From Canicola haemoglobinophilus (GTDB lineage: Bacteria; Pseudomonadota; Gammaproteobacteria; Enterobacterales; Pasteurellaceae), in contig NZ_MUXZ01000004.1 of the NCBI RefSeq assembly GCF_002015075.1, positions 29,020-93,019 of the forward strand: a stretch of 64,000 nucleotides of DNA, in the 5' to 3' direction. The translations under genes and the position numbers were made by a program. Under the pieces are notes generated by a model, which was given only the letters and a program-made list of their open reading frames with translations, was not told the origin of the DNA and ran no database searches. Shown here in pieces: positions 9,560 through 18,202 of this stretch (positions within the stretch are counted from its first letter, which is position 1; each line of letters starts with the position of its first letter).

Positions 9560-9853
9560 TTATTCACAATTTTCTTGTTGTAACTCTTCCATTATTTCAT
9601 GGTATTCAACGAGCACATTCCAAATAGCATCTTCTGATAGAACGCTGTAGTTTCCATGAGTATCGAATTCATATTGATCCGAATTATCATGTAAGGTTAA
9701 CCAATGAGGGTTTTCATAAAAATCTATAAGTTCTTGCATTATGTTTTTGGCTTGATGAAGAACCTCAGAATTATGGCGGATTTTGGGTAGTAACTTGAGC
9801 ATTTTTCCATAATTATCTTGTGCTCGTTGAATTTGTTGTAAGGTATTATCCAT
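9560..9853 (-). CDS. Small DUF4298-like protein of unknown function
   Basis: A 97-residue acidic, mostly helical cytoplasmic protein without signal peptide or membrane segment. Length and the pattern of aromatic residues (NYGKMLKLLP in the first third, FYENPHWL in the middle, AIWNVLVEYHEIMEEL at the end) suggest the DUF4298 family, an assignment made from memory. It starts five bases after the fdhE stop and is therefore probably co-transcribed with fdhE. The spacing suggests, but does not show, a link to formate dehydrogenase maturation. Confidence 0.6.
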   Translation of the reverse strand: MDNTLQQIQRAQDNYGKMLKLLPKIRHNSEVLHQAKNIMQELIDFYENPHWLTLHDNSDQYEFDTHGNYSVLSEDAIWNVLVEYHEIMEELQQENCE

Positions 9854-9858
9854 TGCTT

Positions 9859-10764
9859 TTATTCTTGATTAGCAAATAAGAAAGGATTTAGTCCACTACG
9901 CAAAAAGCCTTTATCTTCCATTTCTATATCTAAGAATATGCTGGCAAGGTCATCTGCAATAGGCTCTAAATAAGGATCTTTTTCTTGATAAAAGATTTTT
10001 AAATAGCTATGACAATCGCCACAACTTTCCGTTTTTACTGCGGCAAATTCATTATCAATGGACCAATAATCTAATTTTTCACTTTGTTCACAGTTTGTGC
10101 ATTGGCTTCTGACCACGTTCCATTCAGTTTCACATAATGAACAATGTAGATAACGTAGGCCTTGTTGAGAACCTAGGTGTACTACACTTGCTGTTGGGGA
10201 AGATGCGCATATTGGACAATGTTGTAGATTTTTGTTGCTTTCCATTTCTATTTGGCGAGGAAGTTGTTGCACTAATTGGAGCCAATATACTGACAATGCT
10301 GACCAAATAAATAGCGCTTTATCACTGCTTACTAAAGACAATTCTTGAGCAAGCAATTGATCAGCGAGTTGCTCAATTTCTGTATGAGAGGATTTTTCTA
10401 AATTTTCTATGGTTGTCAACATCATTTCGTTGGCTTGTGGTTTAAGTTTTGCTAGCAAAGCCTGCAGAATATCTTGCCAAATTGGATCACGTTGCCATTG
10501 TTTTATGTGTAAAGGATAGTAAGCATTGAATGTAAGATTTTCGGTTTTGGGTAATGGAAAATCCTTTAAGACGCTAAGTTGGGCATCAACTAATGTTGAG
10601 AGAAAAAGAAGATAGTCTTGTAATGGATGATCCTTTGCCAGTTTCTTTAGGCGTTCAGAACGACGTTGATAAAGATTTTGTGGATTAGCAAACAGTAAAG
10701 GTGGCGCATGAGGTTCATTTTTTTGTTGTTGTATTTCTTGTTCAGATAAGATTTTAATACTCAT
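9859..10764 (-). CDS. fdhE: Formate dehydrogenase accessory protein FdhE
   Basis: FdhE is a cytoplasmic rubredoxin-like protein needed for activity of the respiratory formate dehydrogenases. It is thought to bind the catalytic subunits. The 301-residue sequence has four CxxC pairs in its C-terminal half: CPICAS, CSLCETEW, CTNCEQSE and CGDCHSY. This is the signature of the family. It lies directly downstream of fdnGHI on the same strand, separated by 62 bases that hold an inverted pair of uptake sequences able to form a hairpin, so some transcripts may stop before fdhE. Confidence 0.95.
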   Translation of the reverse strand: MSIKILSEQEIQQQKNEPHAPPLLFANPQNLYQRRSERLKKLAKDHPLQDYLLFLSTLVDAQLSVLKDFPLPKTENLTFNAYYPLHIKQWQRDPIWQDILQALLAKLKPQANEMMLTTIENLEKSSHTEIEQLADQLLAQELSLVSSDKALFIWSALSVYWLQLVQQLPRQIEMESNKNLQHCPICASSPTASVVHLGSQQGLRYLHCSLCETEWNVVRSQCTNCEQSEKLDYWSIDNEFAAVKTESCGDCHSYLKIFYQEKDPYLEPIADDLASIFLDIEMEDKGFLRSGLNPFLFANQE

Positions 10765-10785
10765 AGATTTCTTCTTGATATATGG

Positions 10786-10812
10786 AAAGTGCGGTAGATT
10801 TTACCGCACTTT
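10786..10812 (-). terminator. Inverted uptake-sequence pair forming a hairpin after fdnI
   Basis: AAAGTGCGGTA (10786-10796) and its exact reverse complement (10802-10812) are separated by five bases. Paired, oppositely oriented uptake sequences are known to serve as intrinsic terminators in Haemophilus. The T run TTTT follows on the plus strand. On the minus strand, the direction of fdnGHI-fdhE, the sequence past the stem is less T-rich, so termination toward fdhE may be partial. Confidence 0.65.
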
Positions 10813-10826
10813 TGTTATGTTATGGA

Positions 10827-11501
10827 TTAATGTTTCTTTTTATTCGCTAATTCTTGTTCAAGTTCTGGTTCAACTTCTTCACGATACCAACGAGGGTGAT
10901 GTTTTTTCGCCCAGCGTACAGTAACCCAGCCTTCGACCATGCCTCGAATAGAACCTTTAACCCAGAATGCCATGTAAATATGTACCATTATGCCTGTAAA
11001 CAATAAGAATGCACTTGCAGAATGTAACAAGATAGCAATGCGGATAACTGGAATTGGGAAATTATGTGAGAAATATTGGCGCCACATAATAATACCTGTC
11101 GCTAACAAGGTAAACATAGCCAGGATAAGTGTCCAAAACAGCATTTTTTGTCCTAGGTTATATTTCCCATTATCAGACACCGCATGTTCATTGCCTTTTA
11201 AAACTTCAACAATATTTTTTAGCCATACCCAGTCATTTTTTTCTGGGATGTTATGTCGCCAATAAATTAATGATAGATTAATAAACGCTACAAACATCAC
11301 AATCCCAGTGAATGGATGAACAAAACGGGCTATTCTTGGATTACCTAAAATCTCTGTTAACCAAGAAAAATCAGGGAAGAAAAAGGCTAAACCTGATAGG
11401 CCTGTTGTGAAGAAACAAATAACCAAGAGCCAGTGGCTTAATCTTGCAGGAAGTTTATGGCGTATGATTTTTTGATCATTTGCGATCTTGATCTTACTCA
11501 T
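10827..11501 (-). CDS. fdnI: Formate dehydrogenase cytochrome b556 (gamma) subunit
   Basis: This inner-membrane diheme cytochrome b transfers electrons from FdnH to menaquinone. The product has about four transmembrane helices, with candidate heme-ligand histidines in RHKLPARLSHWLLV (start), FVHPFTGIVMF and LLHSASAFLLF. A longer reading frame begins at 11558, but the likely start is the ATG at 11501 (MSKIKIAND, 224 residues). That ATG follows an AAGGAGAA ribosome-binding site and overlaps the fdnH stop by 8 bases, which suggests translational coupling. Third structural gene of the operon. The names fdoI and fdxI are also in use. Confidence 0.92.
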   Translation of the reverse strand: MSKIKIANDQKIIRHKLPARLSHWLLVICFFTTGLSGLAFFFPDFSWLTEILGNPRIARFVHPFTGIVMFVAFINLSLIYWRHNIPEKNDWVWLKNIVEVLKGNEHAVSDNGKYNLGQKMLFWTLILAMFTLLATGIIMWRQYFSHNFPIPVIRIAILLHSASAFLLFTGIMVHIYMAFWVKGSIRGMVEGWVTVRWAKKHHPRWYREEVEPELEQELANKKKH

Positions 11502-12396
11502 TTTTTTCTCCTTGTTCATGTTCTTCATGCTCATCAAGTTCTTCTGTATTTGGACCAATCGCTAAATAATGTGCGATTTCTGAAAGGATAATACCTCCCA
11601 TCGCCACCGCTGCAACTGGTTTTAACACATCTTTCCATAAGGTAATACTGAGATCGATTTTCGGGTCTTTTGGTAAGCCTGAATAAAGTTCTGGTTTATC
11701 CGCATGATGTAAAACATACATTACATGAGTACCGCCAACGCCTTCTGGATCATAAAGCCCCGCATTTTTGTAACCACGAGATTTTAAATCTGCAATACGT
11801 TTTTCCGCATAGTGTTTCATCTCTTCTTTACTACCGAACTGGATTGCGCCTGTTGGACAAGTTTTGACACAAGCAGGTTCTTGGCCTACAGAAACACGAT
11901 CAACGCAAAGGGTGCATTTATAGACTCTGTTGTCCTTATTATTCATTCTTGGAATATTGAACGGGCAACCTGCGATACAATAGCCACAACCAATACATTT
12001 GTCAGATTGAAAATCAACAATACCATTTGCATATTGAATAATGGCGCCTGGTGATGGGCAAGATTTTAAGCAACCCGGCTCGCTACAATGCATACAGCCA
12101 TCTTTACGAATTAGCCATTCTAAACGATCATTTTCTTCCACTTCATTGAAACGCATGACCGTCCAAGCTTTTGGAGCAAGATCTATTGGATTATCATAAA
12201 CGCCAATACAAGACTGAGGCTCAATACGCAAGTCATTCCATTCTGAGCAAGCGACTTGGCAAGCCTTACAACCGATACAAGCGCTAACATCAATCAATTT
12301 TGCCACTTCAATTTGATGATCTCGAGCATGTGGCGGAGGTGTTAAAGCTGAAGTTGCTGAGGACTTAATAATATTTTGAGATTGAACTGTACTCAT
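11494..12396 (-). CDS. fdnH: Formate dehydrogenase iron-sulfur (beta) subunit
   Basis: A 300-residue ferredoxin-like electron-transfer subunit. Four cysteine clusters are visible: CIGCKACQVACSEW (around 38-51), CMHCSEPGCLKSCP (around 100), CIGCGYCIAGCP (around 133) and CTLCVDRVSVGQEPACVKTC (around 160-180). Together they would bind four [4Fe-4S] clusters. A single C-terminal membrane helix (around residues 255-278) anchors it on the periplasmic side next to FdnI. It starts one base after the fdnG stop and overlaps fdnI. The usual names in Haemophilus are fdxH or fdnH. Confidence 0.95.
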   Translation of the reverse strand: MSTVQSQNIIKSSATSALTPPPHARDHQIEVAKLIDVSACIGCKACQVACSEWNDLRIEPQSCIGVYDNPIDLAPKAWTVMRFNEVEENDRLEWLIRKDGCMHCSEPGCLKSCPSPGAIIQYANGIVDFQSDKCIGCGYCIAGCPFNIPRMNNKDNRVYKCTLCVDRVSVGQEPACVKTCPTGAIQFGSKEEMKHYAEKRIADLKSRGYKNAGLYDPEGVGGTHVMYVLHHADKPELYSGLPKDPKIDLSITLWKDVLKPVAAVAMGGIILSEIAHYLAIGPNTEELDEHEEHEQGEKNE

Positions 12397-12397
12397 T

Positions 12398-15300
12398 TTA
12401 TGCCTCCGCTTTCTCTATGTTAACAAGGAATGTTTTGTATTCAGGTGTTTGAGAGTTTGCTTCTCCAACCCTTGGTGTTAATGTGTTGATCACAAAACTT
12501 TTTTTGCCCACACTAGAAAATCCCCAGTGAATTGGTAAACCTATGGTATGAACCGGTTTTCCATTAATTGTGAGGGTTTTAATTCTTTTTGTTACCATTG
12601 CTTTCACTTTGATAAAACCACGTTTAGAAGATACTTTGACGACATCACCATGTTTAATGCCTTTCTCTTTTGCTAATTCCTCGCCAATCTCTGCAAATGG
12701 CTCTGGTTGAGCAATCATATTGAGTAAAGCTTGTGAGGTCCAAGCATGGAAATGCTCAGTTAAGCTATAAGTTGTTCCTACATAAGGGAATTCATCAGCG
12801 GTTCCCATACGTTCTTTGTCGTTATCCAAAATACGAGCAACAGGAGTTGAAACCACATTTGGATGCAATGGGTTTGTGTCTATTGGGTTTTCAATAGGTT
12901 CATAATGTTCAGGGAATGGACCATCAGCAAGACGGTTCAGTGCGAATAATCCGCCTAAGCCATCGTTTTGCATAATGAAAGGCGTAATTTTGCTGTTTGG
13001 TGGCGCATTACCAAAATCTGCCACATCAATGTAATTCCAGTTTTTGCCGTTCCATTTTATTAATTGACGTTTGTGATCCCAAGGTTTGCCAGAAACATCC
13101 GCACTTGCACGGTTATAAAGAATACGGCGGTTTGCAGGCCAAGCAAAAGACCAACCAAGCGTATTACCTAATCCTGAAGGATCGGAGTTATCTCTGTTGT
13201 CCATGATATTGCCTTTCTCAGTCCATTGACCTGTATAAATCCAAGCAGAACTTGCCGTACTACCATCATCACGTAATTGAGCGAAAGTAGAAAGTAACTC
13301 GCCTTTTCGGGCAATAATATTGCCATTAGCATCATATAAATCTTCTAAAGCATAACCATTATTTTCTTTTGCCAATTCTTCCGCTCTTGGCTCTAATGGA
13401 TTTGCATAATTCCAAGCAACCGCTTTAAAACTTTCAAGTCCACGGCCACCTTCTTTTTCATACATTTCTAACATCACTTCACGAATTTCAGCCAAAATAT
13501 CTACATCAGGTTTAGCCTCTTTTGGTGGTTCTGCCGCTTTCCAGTGCCATTGTAACCAGCGTCCAGAATTCGCAATGGAGCCATTTTCTTCAGCAAAGCA
13601 AGTGGTTGGTAAACGGAAAACTTCAGTCTGAATTTCAGCTGTATTAACATCATTAAATTCGCCATAATTACGCCAGAATTCAGTTGTTGTGGTTTCAGTT
13701 GGATCAAAAACAACTAAGAATTTTAATTTACTTAGTGCATCAACAACTTTGTTCTTATCAGGATAAGAAGAAACGGGGTTATAGCCTTGGCATAATAAGC
13801 CGTTGACTTTCCCTTCTGTCATCATATCAACATAGCGCAGTTGATCGTAAACTTGATCGTATTTAGGTAAGTAATGAAATCCCCATTCATTATCTTTAGT
13901 CGCATTTTCACCATAGAAAGATTTAAGCAAGCTAATCATAAATTTAGGCGCATTTTGCCCATAATTGACTTGCCCTTTTACTAGTGTTTTAGGTGTGATG
14001 CGTGCAAGATATTTTTCTAAAGAGGTATCATTGTCGCTTGGTAATTGTAAGTAGGCTGGAAGTGCGGTTGGTAATAAGCCCATATCTGTTGCACCTTGCA
14101 CATTAGAATGTCCACGCAGTGCATTTACGCCACCGCCAGCCATACCAATGTTTCCTAACAGCAATTGGATAATTGCCATGGCACGAATATTTTGTGCTCC
14201 AACTGTATGTTGTGTCCAACCTAAAGCATATAGGAAAGTAGCTGTTTTATTTGGTGCGCTAGTTTCAGCAAGCATTTCACAAAATTCTAAGAATTTTGCC
14301 TGTTTAATACCGCTGATTTGCTCCACAATTTCAGGGGTATAGCGTTCAACATGGTCACGCAATAAATTTATGACACAACGAGGATGTTGTAAGGTTAAAT
14401 CTTGTTTTGGATTGCCATTTTCGTCTGTTTGGTAAGACCAAGTAGAGCGATCATACTGGCGCATTTCTTCATCATAACCTGTAAATAAGCCTTCATTAAA
14501 TTCAAAGTCTTCATTGATAAGTAAAGAGGCATTTGTATAGTGTTTTACATATTCATGATGGAGCTTATTGTTTTGTAATAAATAGCGAACGACACCTAAT
14601 AAAAATGAAATATCACTTCCTGGGCGAATTTGGGCAAAGAAATCAGAAACTGCAGCAGTACGATTAAAGCGCGGATCTATGACTAATAATTTTGCCCCAT
14701 TTTTTTTCGCTTCAATAACCCATTTAAAGCCAACAGGGTGGGCTTCTGCGGTATTTGCCCCCATGACGATGACTAAATTCGCATTTTTAATATCAACCCA
14801 GTGGTTTGTCATAGCTCCACGACCAAAAGAGGAGGCGAGGGCTGGAACAGTTGGACCATGGCAAGTACTTGCTTGGTTATTTACCGCGACTAAGCCAAGA
14901 CCTCGGCTCCAACGTTGCGTTAAGATACAAGTCTCGTTACTGGTAGCAGAAGAGCACAACATACCTGTTGTTAACCAGCGGTTAACAGGGGTACCTTGTG
15001 CATTTTTTTCAATGAAATTTGCATCACGATCATCTTTTAATAAACGAGCGATACGATGAATTGCATCTTCCCAACTTAAACGAACCCATTTATCTGAGCC
15101 TGGTGCTCGATATTCAGGATAATGTAAACGATTTGGACTATTAACAAAATCTAACACACCAGCGCCTTTTGGACAAAGAGAACCGCGGCTTACTGGGTGA
15201 TCGGGATCGCCTTCTACGTGAAATAATTTGGCTGGTGCATTTTTAGCTCCATCAGTCAAACTGTACATTAACATTCCGCACCCCACAGCGCAGTAAGTAC

Positions 15301-15448
15301 AGTTGTTACGAGTTTCTTTTGCTCGCAATAATTTATATTGACGTGGCGCAGCAAGTGCGGTAGTAGGTGCAAAACCAAGCATTGCGGCTGATGTCCCTAC
15401 CATACCACTGGCACAGATCTTAAAGAATTTTCTTCTACTGACCTGCAT
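12398..15448 (-). CDS. fdnG: Formate dehydrogenase catalytic (alpha) subunit, cysteine form
   Basis: The molybdopterin-guanine-dinucleotide subunit oxidises formate in the periplasm. The 1016-residue product starts with a twin-arginine signal (SRRKFFK, then a hydrophobic stretch), so it is exported folded by Tat. An N-terminal [4Fe-4S] motif CTYCAVGCGML is present near residue 50. At residue 196, where E. coli FdnG and many homologues carry selenocysteine encoded by TGA, this gene has TGC (14861-14863, minus strand), a plain cysteine in the motif QASTCHGPTVPAL. No internal stop is needed. It is first in fdnGHI. The divergent neighbour fdhD supplies the sulfurtransferase for the cofactor. Confidence 0.96.
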   Translation of the reverse strand: MQVSRRKFFKICASGMVGTSAAMLGFAPTTALAAPRQYKLLRAKETRNNCTYCAVGCGMLMYSLTDGAKNAPAKLFHVEGDPDHPVSRGSLCPKGAGVLDFVNSPNRLHYPEYRAPGSDKWVRLSWEDAIHRIARLLKDDRDANFIEKNAQGTPVNRWLTTGMLCSSATSNETCILTQRWSRGLGLVAVNNQASTCHGPTVPALASSFGRGAMTNHWVDIKNANLVIVMGANTAEAHPVGFKWVIEAKKNGAKLLVIDPRFNRTAAVSDFFAQIRPGSDISFLLGVVRYLLQNNKLHHEYVKHYTNASLLINEDFEFNEGLFTGYDEEMRQYDRSTWSYQTDENGNPKQDLTLQHPRCVINLLRDHVERYTPEIVEQISGIKQAKFLEFCEMLAETSAPNKTATFLYALGWTQHTVGAQNIRAMAIIQLLLGNIGMAGGGVNALRGHSNVQGATDMGLLPTALPAYLQLPSDNDTSLEKYLARITPKTLVKGQVNYGQNAPKFMISLLKSFYGENATKDNEWGFHYLPKYDQVYDQLRYVDMMTEGKVNGLLCQGYNPVSSYPDKNKVVDALSKLKFLVVFDPTETTTTEFWRNYGEFNDVNTAEIQTEVFRLPTTCFAEENGSIANSGRWLQWHWKAAEPPKEAKPDVDILAEIREVMLEMYEKEGGRGLESFKAVAWNYANPLEPRAEELAKENNGYALEDLYDANGNIIARKGELLSTFAQLRDDGSTASSAWIYTGQWTEKGNIMDNRDNSDPSGLGNTLGWSFAWPANRRILYNRASADVSGKPWDHKRQLIKWNGKNWNYIDVADFGNAPPNSKITPFIMQNDGLGGLFALNRLADGPFPEHYEPIENPIDTNPLHPNVVSTPVARILDNDKERMGTADEFPYVGTTYSLTEHFHAWTSQALLNMIAQPEPFAEIGEELAKEKGIKHGDVVKVSSKRGFIKVKAMVTKRIKTLTINGKPVHTIGLPIHWGFSSVGKKSFVINTLTPRVGEANSQTPEYKTFLVNIEKAEA

Positions 15449-15629
15449 AACACACTCCTTAACTTTTAATGAGTAATTAGACTTTTTATATTTATTTGAT
15501 TGAATTTATTTTAGATAATTTGCTTATAGATGATTTTGAACTATACTTTTTTTGTATATAGCCTTATTTATAGTACGCCTTTTGATCTAATAAATATAGG
15601 GTAGTTTTCTTGATAATGGAGGGAAAAAT

Positions 15630-16454
15630 TTGACTTCAATCACAAAAATTGAAATTAATTTTTTCAAAAATTTAACAAATTATAAACAAAATAAGAATAA
15701 TTCTTATTCAATTGGTGAGAGGGAAGATAGCCTCGCTACCGAGGTTCCCGTTGCACTAGTTTATAACGGAATTTCTCATACAGTGATGATGTGCTCTCCA
15801 CAAAATCTTGAAGATTTCGCTTTAGGTTTCTCTTTGGCTGAGGGAATTATTCAACATCCAAGAGAAATCTATGGTATTGAAGTTAAGCCACAATGTCAGG
15901 GAATCGAAGTTCATATTGAGTTAGCTACACGTTGTTTTGTGGCATTAAAAGAAAAAAGAAGAACGCTAATTGGACGTACTGGTTGTGGGGTTTGTGGATC
16001 GGAGCAATTAGCTCAAGTGCAAAAAACGTTACCAATTTTAGACCGCACTTTAGACTTGAATTTACATCGTTTAGATCATTGCTTATCTGCCTTTTGCCAA
16101 GCACAAGAGTTAGCAGAACAAACTGGCGCAACACATGCAGCTGCTTATTTTGATGTCGAGGGGAACTTACTGGCTATTCGAGAAGACGTTGGAAGACATG
16201 TGGCTTTGGATAAGTTGCTTGGTTGGCATGCGAAAGCGCAAGTAGCAAAAGGATTTGTGTTGATTTCTAGCCGTGCTAGTTATGAAATGGTGCAAAAAGC
16301 AGTGACTTGTGGAATTGAAATTCTTGTCGCTATTTCTGCACCAACAGATTTAGCGGTCAACATAGCAAAACAAAGCAATTTAACCCTAATTGGTTTTGCA
16401 CGGGAAGGACGTGCCAATATTTATAGTGGAAAAGAGCGGTTAGTTTTTAAGTAG
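15630..16454 (+). CDS. fdhD: Sulfur carrier protein FdhD
   Basis: FdhD passes sulfur from IscS to the molybdenum cofactor, which is essential for formate dehydrogenase activity. The 274-residue protein has the conserved cysteine motif RTGCGVCGSEQL (around residue 115), in which the two cysteines of CGVC are the sulfur-transfer residues. It also has the C-terminal REDVGRHVALDKLLG and SRASYEMVQKA signatures. The start is TTG at 15630, preceded by GGAGGG at 15619-15624. No ATG is better placed. It is divergent from fdnG across a 181-base AT-rich gap that should contain both promoters. Confidence 0.95.
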   Translation: MTSITKIEINFFKNLTNYKQNKNNSYSIGEREDSLATEVPVALVYNGISHTVMMCSPQNLEDFALGFSLAEGIIQHPREIYGIEVKPQCQGIEVHIELATRCFVALKEKRRTLIGRTGCGVCGSEQLAQVQKTLPILDRTLDLNLHRLDHCLSAFCQAQELAEQTGATHAAAYFDVEGNLLAIREDVGRHVALDKLLGWHAKAQVAKGFVLISSRASYEMVQKAVTCGIEILVAISAPTDLAVNIAKQSNLTLIGFAREGRANIYSGKERLVFK

Positions 16455-16526
16455 GGGCAAAATATTTTTCGCCCCTATAAAAATCCCCTAAGATAGCGCT
16501 AGTTTTTAGTCTGCAATTGAGAGGTT

Positions 16527-17288
16527 TTATAAGGTCACTAAAATAATTTGTTCTGGCTCAATGGAACACCATATTTCCTGATTTAATTGATAATTATGCC
16601 CTTGCGTAACACTTGCATAACATTCAATTGTATTTCCTAATTTTATGCTAATTTCTTCTTGATCCTCTGAGATCGCCTGAACTTTACTAGGAAAACAATT
16701 TATCTCATTTGATTGTTGTTCATGAAGTTTTAACCAAGGTGCTTTGATCATCAAAATCACTTCTTTACCTAAAACTAACTGTAAACGCACCGCACTTTTT
16801 TGTGTAATTGACACATATAAAGGGAGTGCAAGATTATCAACAGCAATTTCAACCAGACAATGAGAATTTTGCTGGTGTAAATTAATAATCTTTCCAAATA
16901 ATTGATTTCTCGCGCTACTTTGCAAGGAAAATTTTGCCGTAGCTGATAATAAACTGGTCAGCTCGATTTCTTCGTCTTGCAAAATATCAAAGGCTTTTTG
17001 CTGCGTTTTCGCCAATAAATCATAGAGTTGAAGCAGACGTAGAGCGTAGCTTGTGAGCATTGTACCACCGCCATTTTTTCCTCCTGTATTACGATCTAAC
17101 AAAGGCTTAGGACTAATACTATTCATATTTTCCAAATGATCCCAGGCGCTTTTATAGCTAATTTTGCAATTTTTAGCGGCTTGATTAATGGAACCAAATT
17201 GCTGAATAGCTTGGAGTAATCGAACCCGTTTAGGATCAACAAAAAGTTGTTGCTGGAGATTGATGCTTAAGAGGATTTCACTGTTCAT
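16527..17288 (-). CDS. modE: Molybdate-responsive transcriptional regulator ModE
   Basis: ModE binds molybdate and represses the molybdate importer. The 253 residues comprise an N-terminal winged-helix domain (around 1-115, with the recognition region SINQAAKNCKISYKSAWDHL) and two C-terminal molybdate-binding Mop repeats (around 125-190 and 195-253). It is divergent from modABC. The palindrome at 17356-17377 in the shared promoter region is the likely binding site. GGKNGGG in the wing loop matches the E. coli protein. Length and architecture are normal for full-length ModE. Confidence 0.94.
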   Translation of the reverse strand: MNSEILLSINLQQQLFVDPKRVRLLQAIQQFGSINQAAKNCKISYKSAWDHLENMNSISPKPLLDRNTGGKNGGGTMLTSYALRLLQLYDLLAKTQQKAFDILQDEEIELTSLLSATAKFSLQSSARNQLFGKIINLHQQNSHCLVEIAVDNLALPLYVSITQKSAVRLQLVLGKEVILMIKAPWLKLHEQQSNEINCFPSKVQAISEDQEEISIKLGNTIECYASVTQGHNYQLNQEIWCSIEPEQIILVTL

Positions 17289-17355
17289 TTTATTTATTAA
17301 GTGATGTGATAAATGGCGTTTATTTTACGTGAATTTCATTTTTTGCATAGCTTTT

Positions 17356-17377
17356 GTTATATAAATAATTATATAAT
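17356..17377. promoter_or_regulatory. Candidate ModE operator upstream of modABC
   Basis: A near-perfect palindrome reads GTTATATA-AATAAT-TATATAAT, close to the ModE box consensus of two CGTTATATA-type half-sites around a 6-8 base spacer. It lies about 55 bases upstream of the modA start in the modE-modA gap, where ModE with molybdate would block the promoter. The region is AT-rich, but the spaced half-sites and the location are both as expected. Confidence 0.65.
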
Positions 17378-17432
17378 GCGTAACCGTTGTATATAGTTCA
17401 ATATAATGATTTTTAATTTGAAGGAGATCAAA

Positions 17433-18197
17433 ATGAAATTACATAAAGTACTACTTAGTATTGTTGCTAGCACTTGTCTGAGCTTTTCCTTTGTGGCTCA
17501 AGCTAAAATCACAGTTTTTGCGGCTGCATCTATGACCAATGTATTGCAAGAGATTAAATCAGAATATGTAAAAGCAAATCCTAAAAACGAAATGGATTTT
17601 TCTTTTGCTTCTTCTTCTGTATTGGCTCGTCAAATTAGTCAAGGTGCACCAGCACAAGTATTTATTTCAGCTAACCAAAAATGGATGGATTTTTTAGAGG
17701 AAAAAGGTGCGATTGAAACAAAAAGCCGTCGTGATCTTGTTGGCAATAGACTTGTTATGGTTGCTCCTAAAGAAAGTAAAATTGAAAACGTTGATGTACT
17801 TAATTCCCAATGGCATTCGCACTTAGCAAATACTTATCTTGCTGTGGGCGATCCTGATCATGTTCCTGCTGGAAAATATGCGAAAGAAGCTTTCATATTC
17901 TTAAAACAATGGGGCGATTTAGAAACTAAGCTTGCTCGTGCCAATAATGTGCGTGCTGCTTTAGCACTCGTTGAGCAAGGAGAAAGCCCATTAGGTGTTG
18001 TTTATGCCACGGATGCTGCGGCTAGCCAGAAAGTGAAAACGGTAGCGATTTTTCCTGAAAATTCTCATCCAGCGATTGAGTACCCTGTGGCAATTGTAAA
18101 AGGACAGGATAATGAGGAAAGTCGCCAGTTTTTAGCTTACTTACAGTCAGAAAGTGCGGTCAAAATTTTCCAAAAATTTGGTTTTTCAATTAAGTAA
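17433..18197 (+). CDS. modA: Periplasmic molybdate-binding protein ModA
   Basis: ModA is the substrate-binding component of the molybdate ABC importer. The start at 17433 is chosen over an in-frame ATG at 17406 because AAGGAGAT at 17421-17428 lies just upstream and because it gives a classical signal peptide (MKLHKVLLSIVASTCLSF, cleaved after VAQA). The mature protein opens with KITVFAAASMTNVLQEI. It contains oxyanion-binding serine-rich segments such as FASSSVLARQISQGAPA. 254 residues. It is the first gene of modABC. Confidence 0.95.
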   Translation: MKLHKVLLSIVASTCLSFSFVAQAKITVFAAASMTNVLQEIKSEYVKANPKNEMDFSFASSSVLARQISQGAPAQVFISANQKWMDFLEEKGAIETKSRRDLVGNRLVMVAPKESKIENVDVLNSQWHSHLANTYLAVGDPDHVPAGKYAKEAFIFLKQWGDLETKLARANNVRAALALVEQGESPLGVVYATDAAASQKVKTVAIFPENSHPAIEYPVAIVKGQDNEESRQFLAYLQSESAVKIFQKFGFSIK

Positions 18198-18202
18198 TCA
18201 TT

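Noticed and set aside
15449..15629. FNR boxes upstream of fdnG
   Set aside because: Only half-site matches (TTGAT with a poor second half) were found. A short inverted repeat CTATAC-N7-GTATATAG is present but fits no regulator I can name.
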